From the NCBI GenBank assembly GCA_009760855.2, contig WPIO01000253.1, forward strand, positions 62,001 through 126,000: 64,000 nucleotides of DNA, written 5' to 3'. The stretch's first letter is position 1, and each line of letters opens with the position of its first letter. The notes under the pieces are model-generated. The model was not told the origin of the DNA, searched no databases, and saw only the letters and a program-made list of their open reading frames with translations. Of this stretch, positions 30,770 through 42,026 are shown piece by piece. The translations under genes and the position numbers were made by a program. The DNA is from Cristatella mucedo (Eukaryota; Bryozoa; Phylactolaemata; Cristatellidae).

Positions 30770-31668
30770 TGTAACCGAGCAGAAAAGCTCGTCCCCGGTT
30801 CTCTACAGGTGAAATCTGTGATGCAGCCCTGCAGTACGGTGAAAACACAGTCAGCCACAACTGGGTGCCGAAAGCAACAGTTTATTGCGGGCCTCTTAGT
30901 AGTGGTTACATGCCGGTGAAAGCGCTTTACACGGCGCTTTACGCACCGGACCGAGGACGGAGTTAACTTGGCGAACTCCCGAAGCCCGAGTATAACAAAC
31001 TACCCTGTGCGTTTACCAGGCACGTGCCGACAGAGTTAACAGCTTGAACTCCCGAAGCCGGCGTATAATAAACTATCCTATGCACACGTCGGTAGCGATT
31101 GTCCCAACCCCAAAGGCGGCCGCGACAGCACCCCAAGATAGTGCAGCTAACTGAGTAGCCGGCAGAACACAACTGCACAGTCTAAGTTGCACTTAGCTGT
31201 CCGTCGCCATACGTTCGTCTCTCGTGCTCTCGAAGCAGAGTCTCACATCGACTACCGAAGCTGCCGCCGTGCTCTCGAGGCATAGTCTCTGATCGACTAC
31301 CCAAGCTGCAGCCCCGAGCTCTGTCAGTCGTCTCATTATATTCTCTCTCCTCTCAACTCCTGACCTTGCCCACAGCTGCTATTTCTACTTCAGCTTATTA
31401 GTCGCTGCACATCCTGACCACAACGTCTGCACCAGGCTTCATTCTAACTTTAGTCGGTAGACCAGGAGCCGGGCCTGCACTAGGTGTCCTAGTAGAACCC
31501 GCCACGACAGCCACATTAGTCGCTCCATCTCATAACCGCTTCGCCTGCATAAAGCTCCATTCTAACCTGAGCTAGGTGGATCTGGAGCTGGGTCTGTACT
31601 AGGCGCCCTAGTCGACCCCCTAAGGCAAGGGCTACCATTGTGGCTAAGCTGAGAGCTGCACCAGTGCA
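30770..31668 (-). repeat. LTR-A 5' LTR (899 bp)
   Basis: Starts TGTAACCGAG and ends CCAGTGCA on the plus strand. A ~40-45-bp unit containing GTGCTCTCGA and ATCGACTACC is tandemly doubled near 31220-31310, while the other LTR has it once. Confidence 0.85.
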
Positions 31669-31872
31669 AGTTTTTATCTTGATCACAGACAGCTACCTAC
31701 CAATCGCATCTCCCTAATTCTTTTCATTTGTTGGGGCCGTGCAGATGTATATGCATAATCTATACTGCCTAAACGATTTGATTAAGAAAAGCAGGCGGTA
31801 CGATGCCTTGTGGGGTAATAGACCTGGTAGGTTTGCTAGAGCTAAATTTCGCTGGAGTTAAATTTCGCCGAG

Positions 31873-32005
31873 CTGGTTTTGCCCAGTTGTTTAGGTGCTT
31901 GCCAGGATTAAGGTCTTGCCAAGATCGTGGGCTCGAGCCCGGTGGAATATGAGGAGTGCCTGAATGGATATTGCGTTCTCTCAGGACACTATGCAAACGA
32001 ATTAT
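31873..32005 (+). mobile_element. SINE-1 copy
   Basis: CCGAGCTGGTTTTGCCCAGT, box-B-like CGTGGGCTCGAGCCCGG, then the tail GAGTGCCTGAATGGATATTG and TATGCAAACGAATTA. Same head and tail as 9342-9483. Confidence 0.7.
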
Positions 32006-32150
32006 ATTTAAATAATAAAAGGATCACAAAGTGAGTGACACAACACAAGCTGAAAAGATTTTTTTTATGGTTGTTGTGACAGCTTGTCCTGTAGGTTCTG
32101 CTGATTTTCTGACTTTGTATTGCATTTCCCTACTTTGTGATGCATTTTAG

Positions 32151-32266
32151 GAATCTGTCCAAAGATTCCATCACTTAGAAAATATGAATGCCTTAAGGTG
32201 GCTGTCAAGGTCTTGAACACCTCAACCACACACAGTGGCAATCAGTTTGACAAGTACTTTTGTCAG
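32151..32266 (+). CDS. Candidate kinase-like exon (VAVK motif)
   Basis: Acceptor TTTGTGATGCATTTTAG precedes it and donor CAG/GTGAGC follows. In the open frame KYECLKVAVKVLNTSTTHSG contains VAVKVL, which fits kinase subdomain II with the ATP-anchoring Lys. With one base carried from the exon at 25365-25604 the 116 nt keep the frame (39 codons), ending at phase 0. This order (Gly loop, then VAVK) is right for a kinase N-lobe. I find no later kinase exon in the window. Confidence 0.5.
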
Positions 32267-35200
32267 GTGAGCCGGTTGTGTTGTTCCTCTATAGCTGTGT
32301 TTCTAATCAGTGGCTTGCCAGCATTATGTGTCAGCTTTGCATATATGTGTGTCAGAATGGAATCTGCAAAGAAATCTTACACCCTCACAGTTGGCTTCCA
32401 GTGTTTGCAAGCCATGACCTGTGAACTGTGGCTGCTGTGAGCAATCGGTGCAGATCTTATTAGGCGTTCGTTGCTATGGCTTTGCATTCAAGCCCGACTG
32501 ACGGTGCATCTTAAGACAATGTGCATGTAGCTGAAATTATTGTCGTCGCCCTGATCGATGTATAGTCAAATTGCTTTAGCAGACCGTTGGATACTTCCAA
32601 TAGTTCTGCTTCAGTGGCTGACCAAATTCTGAAGTGGTTGCTGTCAGGCAACTCGTAGATTAGAAGCTCGTAATGATTGGCTACTGTTTCTGATTTCCGG
32701 TGGGCTGCATTGAGCAGCTTTGCACACAGAGCATATTACTATGGTCCTAATTTGCGTCGTCGTTGTAGGAGTTGCTGTATGCACACGTTCTTCGCCGCCC
32801 GTTCCTGCTGCCCCTCATCTGCTACAGCTGTGAGCCGAAGGAGAACAGCATCACAGGGTAAAGTGGTGCAGTGGCCCTGTCAGTCGCCTAATCTCTTGTT
32901 ATCTCTCCTCCTTTTCTCACACTCTCACCCTCTCTTTATTGTTATTTCACTATTTTGCTCTCTCACTCAGTCTCTCTCTGTTTCTTGCTTTCTCTCTTAT
33001 TTTCCATAACTTTCCCCCTCTGTTTCTCTCTCCCTCTTTCTTAGTCTGTCACATTCTCTCAGTCTGTCCATCTCTCTTTTCTCTCTTGGTCTTTCTCCTC
33101 CAGTATTTTAATTTCTATCCCTTTTATCTTTTCTCCAGTCCTTCGTTTTAGGTCTTTCTCCCCTATACCTCTGTTTACCATGTCATTTCTGCCCCATTTT
33201 TGTGTGATCTCCTCTGCCACCAATCATATGCAAGCAAATTATGTGCACCATTAGCTCGTGTTGGCGGTCACGATCATGCAAACGCTCAAAAAACACGGGC
33301 ACAACACATGCACACTCAAAAACACGCCTGCATGCACATTCGTATGATTTGCAAAACTTGCGATATTCTGCACCCTAATAGATCGATGGCAACAGTTTTT
33401 CGCAGCAATGAAATTATTGAAGTCTGCCGGACAGGCTCGCAGGACTGCTTGCAGCCGGGAGAGCGTATCGAATCTTTGCGTTGGCCATGAACGTCTGTGT
33501 GCTTGTGCAGTTTGTGTACGAACGAGCTGTGGGGGTGGAGGGTCGAAGGGCACTGTCTGCTCTCACCCGTCTTCTCTCCCAGCTCCATGGGTGGGGTGTG
33601 GGTTAGTGCATAGAGCCATGGATCTAGCAGAGTCAGTCCATTGGGCAGAGGTTATCCATGTGTGAAGCAACAGCGTTCTTGGTATCAAGCATTTCTGCTG
33701 CGTCAGACCAGGAGGAAAGCCTAGCTATGCCATGCCAACTCCGGGATATCAACAAGTGTACGAAATTACGTGCCAGAGTTAGTGTCTCACGAGGGAAACC
33801 TCCTTGAAGGGATTGGGCAGCCACACTGACTCTTCCAAGGTTGAGGTTGCTACTTGCCGGCTCCAATTTGTGAATCGATGTGCTCGAGTGCTATAGCTGG
33901 CTGGCCTGCAGTGCTTACAAGTGCCTGCAGCCTGAGCAGCTTCAGATCCAGTGGTCGCTCGGAAGCTGAGGGAAAGGCGCTCTAAAGCTCCGGCTCTGTC
34001 CGGCTGCTCTGGTGCTCCTGTCACTTGCAGAGCTGCTGCTTCAGCTCTGATGCTGGTCATCATCCCGTGATGCCAAGTCGGGATTCTGGCTCAAACCCAG
34101 ATAAGTGTCAGTCGGTACTTTCTTTTTGCTGCCAAAATATCGTTGCCAGAGTGACATGCTGATGCAATTGAATTACTTAGATCGGAATGGGACACACGAT
34201 CCGAGGATCGTTGCCTTGTGTAAGTGGATTGCCTAAGGTGGCTTCGTTGTCTTCTCACCACCTATGCACCCGAATACTATAGGCCAGCGCTTGCGCGAAT
34301 GAATACAATGCACTTGTGTGACTTGGTCCAGTTCAGCTTGATGGTGCCATCAAAGCTAGATATTCTATTAAAGTGCAGAGCTAGCTGAAGGGTTGGAGCA
34401 CCAGTCCTCATGGTCTAAAGTTGCACGTTCGAATTCTGGATGTATAGATAAGTTATTTTCTGCTTGGAGCTATTCTAGCCCTCAAATTGTGTCTGTGCAA
34501 TTTGGTGAAGTTTGATAAACATAAATAAACGTTGGTTACATTTTCTTGCAGACAGACTCGTACGTCCTACTTGCCATAATAGAAATGGACTTCCAAAAAG
34601 ATCAATATGAAAATATAATGTATCTTGGGGTATTCACAGGGTATGGCGGCTAACAGATTATATGCGTTTTCTTGCCAATTGCAGACGTTTTATTTGCCAG
34701 AATAATCAAGCATGAACTCATACAATTGCTAAATTTGAAGTATGACATTGTAAGTCAATTTACTTATGTGCTCAATAATAGTTGCTGTTATGTACCCAAA
34801 GGGCGTCAATGGCTAGCTTGTTTCTGTATTATTCGAGGACTGAGCTGATTCAAATGGGCACTCGCATGGGTTATTTATTTTGATAATAATGAAGTTATAC
34901 GATCTGTAGGTTTGAACTCTGTTGATGCAAATGGTCAATACATGCACAGGCATTTTTTAAGTTCGACAGAAAGAGTAGCCAAAGGCCACATGTAGTAGAT
35001 CTGAAAGCAGGCAGCTCTTGCCTTAAGCACGAATTGATCATATAACTTTCACAATCTAGTAGGCTATTTCCCTAACAATTGAGATTTTGAGATTCCGTTT
35101 CAATCTTGCAACACAGGGTTTTAATCCTAGTCTCTAGAAAGGCACTTGCTTGCCCGAGCTGAGTGCAGGTGTACTTTGTGAATGTATATGTTAAGTTTAA

Positions 35201-35290
35201 CTTTGATGGGTAGCCAATAATGGCATAGCTAGGAGTGAGCCTAGAATGGAGGGGGGTCAATCCTTGATTGGACCTGTTCCATCGTTAGCA
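32267..35290. other. Intron-like, no gene recognised
   Basis: Contains a CT-rich tract at 32885-33160. Frames are short. No repeat family of this window recognised except weak tRNA-like GCACGTTCGAATTCTGG near 34425. Confidence 0.4.
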
Positions 35291-35292
35291 AT

Positions 35293-37440
35293 GCTGAAGT
35301 AATAATAATAGTGAAAATAATAAATATTTGCATTGCATCCTCAGAGTACTTACTCTCTTTCAAGACTCTTTTTAAGTGCTGTAAAGGAAGCATGTTCATT
35401 TGGAATTTGGTAACACCAACAGTGTTAACAAGCATACTATGGTTGGCACTAACATGCACAGTGTCAGCACCCAAAAATAAAAAATCTCAAGGATGCAGCT
35501 GGTGTGTTTTTGCTTCCTTTTAAAAAATGTCGTCAATTCAGGATGTCGTGACATTAGCAGGCCGTGACTTCCAGGCTTTGGGAGCATGTGAGCTAGAGGC
35601 ACGGTCTCCAAGAGATTTGAGGTTTGTTTTAGGCACAGTTAAACATATTGAGTCAGACAAGCAGATAATAAGATTCCCAGCCTTGCAGGGGAAATAGTTC
35701 TAATAGGTCAGCTACAGGCAGAAAATGAATAGGACTTGGAATAAAGTGACAACAACTTGAAATCAATATGCTGCTTGATTGGCAGAAGTGAACTCACCGC
35801 TCACTGGCCTACCTTCATGTGCGATCAAGCGATTTCAGCTGGTGCAAAACTCTGCAGATAGGCTTGTCTGTCGTGAGCATCGCAGTTGCCACATTACACC
35901 ACTTCTCGCCGACCTGCACTTGCTACCAGTCAAGCAACGGATCGACTTCAAAATTTTGTCGCTCACTTTTAGGTTTCTTTATTATTTAGCTCCATTCTAT
36001 CTCTCAGATCTACTCCTCCACCAGGCAATGCATCGTACCACACGCTTTTCGGAATCCAACAGTCTAGAAATACCTCGTACAAAACTCAAATCCTTTGGAC
36101 ACCGTGCATGTAGTTCGTATGTTTCCATAGCCTGGAACTCCCTCCTGACCTGCGTCTGAACATCACCTGACTTGACCATTTAAAATGAACTTACAAACAC
36201 ACCTATTTAGGACAACCTTTAGTTGGTCCCTGTGATTCGTCCTTCACGAGCTTATGCCTGCTGACACTGTGCATGCTGCCACTAACCACATTTGCATGCT
36301 AACCCTGTGCATGTGACCCCTAACCATGTTATTCATTTTGTTTGTTTATCAAACATGATATTACTCACTATTCAATTGCATTTCCCTTTGCAGCAAATGT
36401 GAAGCGCCTAGAGAGAGAATAAGTTCTCTGACGGCACGTTATCAAGTAAATTATTATTATTATTGTTATAATGGCGGTGAGAAGTGGTGCAAAATGATAA
36501 CAGTGCCACTCCCGACAGGCAATTCTGGACGCTGAGTTTTGCACGAACCATAAGTGCCAGATCGCACAGGCCGGAAGAACTGCTACCAGTGAGTTTCATA
36601 AGTTGATACAGGATGTCACTAATGCAAGGACCAATCTGGACATTGTATCCCTGTTTAAGGTAGTTCGATTTTTAGCAACTCCATATATTTGAAAGTGGGC
36701 AAACTTTGGTGTATCCGAAGTGATCGTCCAGTGAGAGGTCACTTTGGAGTTGGACCCCTAGACTTCGAAGAGGTGGGAGGTACGGTCGTAGAGCCGATTC
36801 AGAGCTTTAAGCTTGCTAATTTCTGAGTCACTCAAAGTTGGCTGCTATTAATGAGATAGTTTTATTGTCATTGAACTCGAGAAAGTTTGAGGCCGTCTAA
36901 CTGAATATCAGCAAAACAAGCAGCATGAAAGATACGAGAATTTGACGTGCCTGAAGGCTGGGAGCTATCAATGCAAGGGTACACCTGCATCCCGTCTGTA
37001 GAGATGTCAAAGCCTAGATTGTGCTTGGCAATCACATCGGCAAGAGGGAAAGTAAAAACTTGTAAAACTTAATCTGACCAAGCCCGGAGCTCTAAGGTTC
37101 TACGTACTTCAGTGGTTTCTCGGATGATTGGTTCCTGTTGACATCAAAGTCCCAGTAACTCTCACTGAGATAAGTACTGCCCTAGCCATTGCAGTGCAGT
37201 GCCAGTGGTGCCCAGGCAAGATGAGGTACGCTCGAGAAGCACTTGCTGATCAATAGTATCAAATGCTGCCAATAGATCAAGCAAAACTAGCAGAGAGCTA
37301 TTACCTAAGCCCGCATTTTTTAGATGGTCGTAATAGCTAAGAGTTGGATGGCAAAACTGCCCTAATAGTCCTGCTTGGTCTGTGCTGGGCTCCAGGCTCT
37401 GACCTCCTTTCCTCTACCTGCTGGTACCGAGCTTTAACAA
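35293..37440 (-). mobile_element. LINE-1 copy split by a plus-strand LINE-1
   Basis: 35293-35785 and 36478-37440 are two parts of one old minus-strand LINE-1 (3' end at the left, AATAATAATAGTG). Between them sits a plus-strand LINE-1 3' end. AGAAGTG occurs at both junctions (about 35785 and 36480). Confidence 0.7.
35785..36478 (+). mobile_element. LINE-1 3' end, 5'-truncated
   Basis: Frame 35779-36159 holds ADLHLLPVKQRIDFKILSLT, then the 3'UTR with AAGCGCCTAGAGAGAGAATA and a (TTA)n end. No RT core. Confidence 0.8.
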
Positions 37441-37686
37441 CTAAAACGATATCATATCTGCTGCTCCACTAAAGATGGTTCAGACTGGTAGGGATAAGGA
37501 ACTAGCAAGAGCATGCAGGAGTGTGCATTTGTGAGTCTGAAAACGCTTGTAAATACATTCGTTTCCGTGTGTCCTGCTTGCTGTGATGCGCATATGACTG
37601 TGTGTGCATGCCTGTGTGTGCTTGCTGAATTTAGTCTGCTTGTCCCCAAGCAGGCACGGTGGCTAAACCCTGATCTTAAGAGGCAT

Positions 37687-37814
37687 GGCAAGACTTTGTT
37701 ACAAAGCTGAAGCTTTTTTCAATTCTATTTGAAAGGCCTTCTAAAATTGTGGCAAGACTTTGTTACAAAGCTGAAGCTTTTTTCAATTCTATTTGAAAGG
37801 CCTTCTAAAATTGT
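37687..37814 (+). repeat. Perfect 64-bp tandem duplication
   Basis: The unit from GGCAAGACTTTGTTACAAAG to CTTCTAAAATTGT appears twice in a row with no visible difference, so it is recent (or an assembly artefact). Confidence 0.85.
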
Positions 37815-37914
37815 TATTCCCTTTTGTTCGATGGTGCCTAGCTCTGCGTTGACGAAGCCACCCCGAAAGATATTTTGACTTAAATCTCTAGAAATCCGTA
37901 CACTCATCTGTAAA

Positions 37915-37985
37915 TGTAAAGTGCCTGGAAAAAGATTGAGTTATCTGAGGGCGCTATATCAAACGCATTATTATTACTATTATTC
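37915..37985 (+). mobile_element. LINE-1 tail fragment
   Basis: AAAGTGCCTGGAAAAAGATT... then a (TTA)n end; only the last ~70 bp. Confidence 0.65.
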
Positions 37986-37989
37986 TGAG

Positions 37990-38555
37990 AGCTGTTAGAT
38001 GCACCGCTCGCCAGGCCCTCTAGACCTGTTCTAAAGCCTTGACCTCTCTAGTACCTTTAAAACACGTGACCATCCATAACAAAATTGATAAGCTGCCGCC
38101 ATTAAAGCATTGATGCATTGATGCATTGAGCATTGATGCATTGAAGGTGGATTTCTTGGCAGCATCATTTTGTGCAACCCAAAAAAAACAGGTCTCTTCT
38201 CGAGAAAAAGTAAACCCCTATTGCAGACCGAAGGTACCATCCTGGAAATTTTCCAGAGTAGCACTCTCAGGTCACGGGTTTGCATGGCTGCAGTGTCGAT
38301 TTAGGCAGCCTGACACCACCACTACCACCCCTGTCTAGCCCAACGAATAAAGGGGGCTTGAGCACCCCTCCAGCCTGTCCCTATTGCTGCAAGCACGTTG
38401 TATCGGCTTCCTTGTGTGGAAGAGCTTGACCTCGAATGCAGTGCTCCTAGCCGTGCTAGTTGCAGCCACTGCTCAGCCTATGCTCGACCTACGAAACACA
38501 CCTACGAAGCCCAAGCTATCAAATAACGTCTAGCAGCTTGTGGGTGCAGCACCTA
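37990..38555. other. No gene recognised
   Basis: Contains a short ATTGATGC-type repeat (38106-38145). No coding signal. Confidence 0.4.
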
Positions 38556-38559
38556 TGTG

Positions 38560-39200
38560 TTAATGTAATGTATCTCTGTCTGTAACTACACAAAGCCATT
38601 AAGACTATGTGGGTGCTATGCAGGAGAGTTTTGCACACTCACAGCCTAAGCGGCTTTCGGGACGCATTCGGTAGCCAACAGACTTTGTCTCATGTAACAA
38701 AGAGAAAGTGGGAGGCATAGCAAAGTGAGGAGAGCAGTAGAGGTAGTGAGTTGCATGGAAGTAGTAGCTCAGGACCGCTGAAGAGAGGCCGTCATAGTTG
38801 GCAGCAGGAGAGTAGCTTTTGTTACATAAGAATTGTGGAAGCGAGTTACACAGTCTAGGATCTGGTAAGGTAAAGCTGCTGTTACCAACGGTCTATAAGA
38901 AGAAGAAGGGAGCAGTTAATCAAAGTCCACACAGGACCTGAGGGCACGAAGAGGCTGACACTGGTGCAGCAGTTCAGCTAGGTATAGAGGAGCCAAGCCA
39001 TGGCAGGCCTTGTTGGACTGCTTAAGAACTTCGCTCTTTATTAGTGGATCAACCGGCAGCCATCATAGCTCGTGTAACAAAGGAGATGCGTGGTCAAACC
39101 TCCGGTACCTAAAAACTAGCCTTACAGCCATATTCATATCCAGCTGCAATGGCCTAGTTGTTTTCTGTAGTAGCCCAGCAAGTAGGGAATGGATTGCATT
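38560..39200 (-). mobile_element. LINE-2 3' part
   Basis: Starts with AATGTAATGTATCTCTGTCT (reversed 3' end) and continues into the RT C-terminal region (reversed CACTGGTGCAGCAGTTCAGC). Same as 1721-2011 but longer. Confidence 0.75.
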
Positions 39201-39570
39201 CATGCATGCCAATAACAGCAGACCATGACAAAGAGCATGCATACCTTAGCATAGCAAGTTCATAGCCATAGGGAAGTCTAGTAATCGGCAAGGAGGGATT
39301 GCATGAGCTTAAGAGCAGCCATGACATGCATCAATTGCCATATGGCCCAGAGATTGCCTTGATAGCTCAATCAGCTCAAGTTCCAGGGCTCAAACTCCGG
39401 GGGCGCAGCTGACTGCCGGTTGCACGGAATCAGCTTTAAAGCTTTACTGCACATATATTATTGCATAGCCGGTCCCTAACCGCTAAACTTCTTACCCAAA
39501 AATGAATATCAATATAAGTCATTGGTACTTTGCACTCAGCCGGTACATTATGCCCTTTCTGGCCATGTGC

Positions 39571-39742
<172 letters not shown>

Positions 39743-39749
39743 AAGCGAG

Positions 39750-40380
39750 GAGAGAGGATAGCAGCAGCATAGGCGAGGTACTGGCAGAAAGTAAGGAGTG
39801 CAGCAACGACACGTTCTCATGACCTGCACTATCATTCGTCATCGCATCTTTTCTGTTGTGTCACCGGGCACGGCCCAGGCAGTGGTGACTCAAGTGCTCA
39901 CAAACTGCAAGCTGGATTTGGGCCCAGTGTAACAGATGAGTTCAGTTGCTTATTGGACATCGTGGCAATGGAGTCACGGCCACAAGAACACCTACCAGCA
40001 GAAATGCTAGACAATAAATCGCACACTTTAGCCTAGGACTGCGTTTTAAAATCCACATACATTTTAAGAATATGGTCTTAAAGGAACCCCTCTTGCCTGT
40101 TTTGCACAGACTTCCTGTATATGTTTCGGAGAAAGCAGTCGCTTCAGACGACACGAGAAACCAAGCTCTGCCCCTAGGCGTTGGCCATTGGCGTTCACAT
40201 TTCCTGCTCAAGACCCGCCGTTCGACTGGAATAGCGAGCCAGAATCGCCAGTAATTGTGCTGTTGCAGCCGTGCAGCCGTGGCCTGTAGCAGGCGCATAT
40301 GCTACTGCTGAAGCCGCCAGTCTGATACTTGCATCACGTGCAGATGTCGCCATGCATCTCTGCTTGCTGCTGCTTTGCAG
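39750..40380. other. Intron-like, no gene recognised
   Basis: Nothing family-like seen. It ends in a pyrimidine-rich tract (CTCTGCTTGCTGCTGCTTTGCAG) serving the next exon. Confidence 0.4.
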
Positions 40381-40683
40381 GTCGCTGTCAAAGCCGAGTA
40401 CCACTGCCTGTGGAAGGGCAACGATTCCAGCCTCCAGGCGGCCAACTGGCTGATCTACATTGCCGTGAACTGCATATCTGCCAAGCCGGGACACAAGAGC
40501 TTGTACTGCGATGACTGTCACTGCAAGAAGTGGCTGATCTTCTTTGACGACGACTGCTACAGCAACGACAGATCGTCGGTTTCGACAGAGGAGCTGAGGC
40601 CGGTGATGCTGCTGCAGGTGCAGGCCCAGCTAGCATTGAGCTCACAAGCACCTGGGCGGCTGGTAACCGAGGCACCCGGCTAA
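40381..40683 (+). CDS. Candidate terminal exon of a host gene (100 aa)
   Basis: After a strong acceptor an open frame runs to TAA 40681-40683. Codon use is GC3-rich, unlike the surroundings. It reads VAVKAEYHCLWKGND, then WLIYIAVNCISAKPGHKS, a Cys cluster (LYCDDCHCKKW) and LIFFDDDCYSND. The segment KKWLIFFDDD recalls the C-terminal strands of ubiquitin-specific proteases (W-Y-x-F-D-D), but no more than that. It could be the last exon of the gene with exons at 25.4 and 32.15 kb (phase 0 fits), yet it does not look like a kinase. An AATAAA lies near 41122. Confidence 0.5.
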   Translation, partial: VAVKAEYHCLWKGNDSSLQAANWLIYIAVNCISAKPGHKSLYCDDCHCKKWLIFFDDDCYSNDRSSVSTEELRPVMLLQVQAQLALSSQAPGRLVTEAPG

Positions 40684-40958
40684 TTTTTATCGATCAGCAA
40701 ACCTGGTAGCAATAATAATTTCTATGATGACATTGCTACCAGTGAGCTGATATCTGAAAATGGAGACATTATATTTATAGATATTAACCATGGTTTGCAG
40801 TGTTCTAGCAGACACACGAGTTAAAAATGAGCTTATGTACTAGCTCTGCCCCCTAAGAGAAGTACACTCACAGGTGCTTGCATGCGCTCCTGTGCACACA
40901 CGTACACAAGCCCATACACGGGAACAAAAAAATTCAAACACACACACACATGCCCCAT

Positions 40959-40960
<2 letters not shown>

Positions 40961-41006
<46 letters not shown>
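40961..41006. repeat. (CA)n microsatellite
   Basis: About 46 bp pure AC run within a broader CA-rich stretch. His/Thr frames across it are artefacts. Confidence 0.9.
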
Positions 41007-41010
<4 letters not shown>

Positions 41011-41099
41011 GCAGACACACACAAACAAACCAAACTTGCAAATCACGCACGAGCCTTAAGTGCACACAAGCATTCACACGTGTGCATGGTTCTCCTCTA

Positions 41100-42026
41100 T
41101 GTTAATCAGGCTGTTGCATTTAAATAAAAGGTGCGTCTGAGGTCGAGATGCGGGCAGGTATGTACTGGCAAATGCCAGTGACGATGTGCTCATCGGTGAA
41201 GCAGAATTGGGACGGCTGGCCACTGCGCTGCAGCCACCCTCTAGTGCTATGCAGCAGCTCATCGTTCCGTTGACCTGATGCCTGGCAGAGGCTTTAGCTC
41301 AGGATGTAGGGGCGGTGCAGAAGGCAAAGGTCTTAGCATCCTGATAGCTTGACCACATGATGGATTTTAAGAAAATGATGATTTACGTGCCTGGTAGCAC
41401 TCCAGTCGTCGAGCTAACGATATATTCGTAGCACCTGTGCAGTAGCAACGGCATACCACTGTTCAAACGAGACAATCCAGCCGAGGTCAAGTCCGCTGCT
41501 GCTGCTCCACCACCACCCGAAGCTGCCCTGCGGAGGTGCGCCTCGTGCTTTGTCACACTGGCTAGTGAAGGTAGAACGCCTATTCTGTCTCTTGCCGTTC
41601 ACAATTGTATGCTGCCTGCTGACCTGTGACAACACTGTTGCCTGCCTGTCGCTCAGCCTGCTGACCAGTGCCCCCAGTGGCTGAGCCAGGGGGAGGGAGG
41701 GCAAGAGAGCAGCGTGTGTTTCCTCCTGGCCCCCTCTATAGGCAGGGCAGCAATGTGGGTCGCTGCCTCTTACTCTTGCTGCTTCCTACCTGCGACCATC
41801 GATGAACCAACGATGCCAAGTTCGAGATAAATAAGTGCTATGACTTTGACAATCAAGGTTCATGACAATCAAGGTTCATTGTGGGTCCTGCCCCACATAC
41901 AAGAACCACTTGCTGCCTACATAAAAACCAAATGGCTGGTCTTGCCCTTTGTCTAAAATTCCTAGCTCAGCCTCTGGCTGTGTCTCTTCCTCTTTACTGG
42001 AAAGCACTGCAGCCTGGCAGGAGGAG
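41100..42026. other. No gene recognised
   Basis: Includes a doubled GACAATCAAGGTTCAT at 41849-41880. A minus frame (41876-42073) ends in GFYVGSKWFLYVGQDPQ and may be part of an exon, but lacks support. Confidence 0.35.

Larger units (their letters stand above)
25832..31668 (-). mobile_element. LTR-A: gag-pro LTR retrotransposon, 4-bp TSD
   Basis: A Ty3/gypsy-like element, minus strand. LTRs at 25832-26690 and 30770-31668 begin/end TG...CA and are flanked by AGTT (25828-25831, 31669-31672). A primer-binding-site-like TTTGGTGACCCTGC follows the 5' LTR and a purine-rich stretch (GAGGAAAGTGAG) precedes the 3' LTR. Between them lie gag, a protease domain and no visible reverse transcriptase, RNase H or integrase. 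Without a 1.1-kb solo LTR and a LINE-2 piece that inserted later, the interior is about 2.8 kb. It therefore looks like a non-autonomous, pol-less family or a deletion copy. Confidence 0.85.

Noticed and set aside
40833-41127. Several Val/Cys- or His/Thr-rich frames
   Set aside because: Frames of a (CA)n microsatellite.
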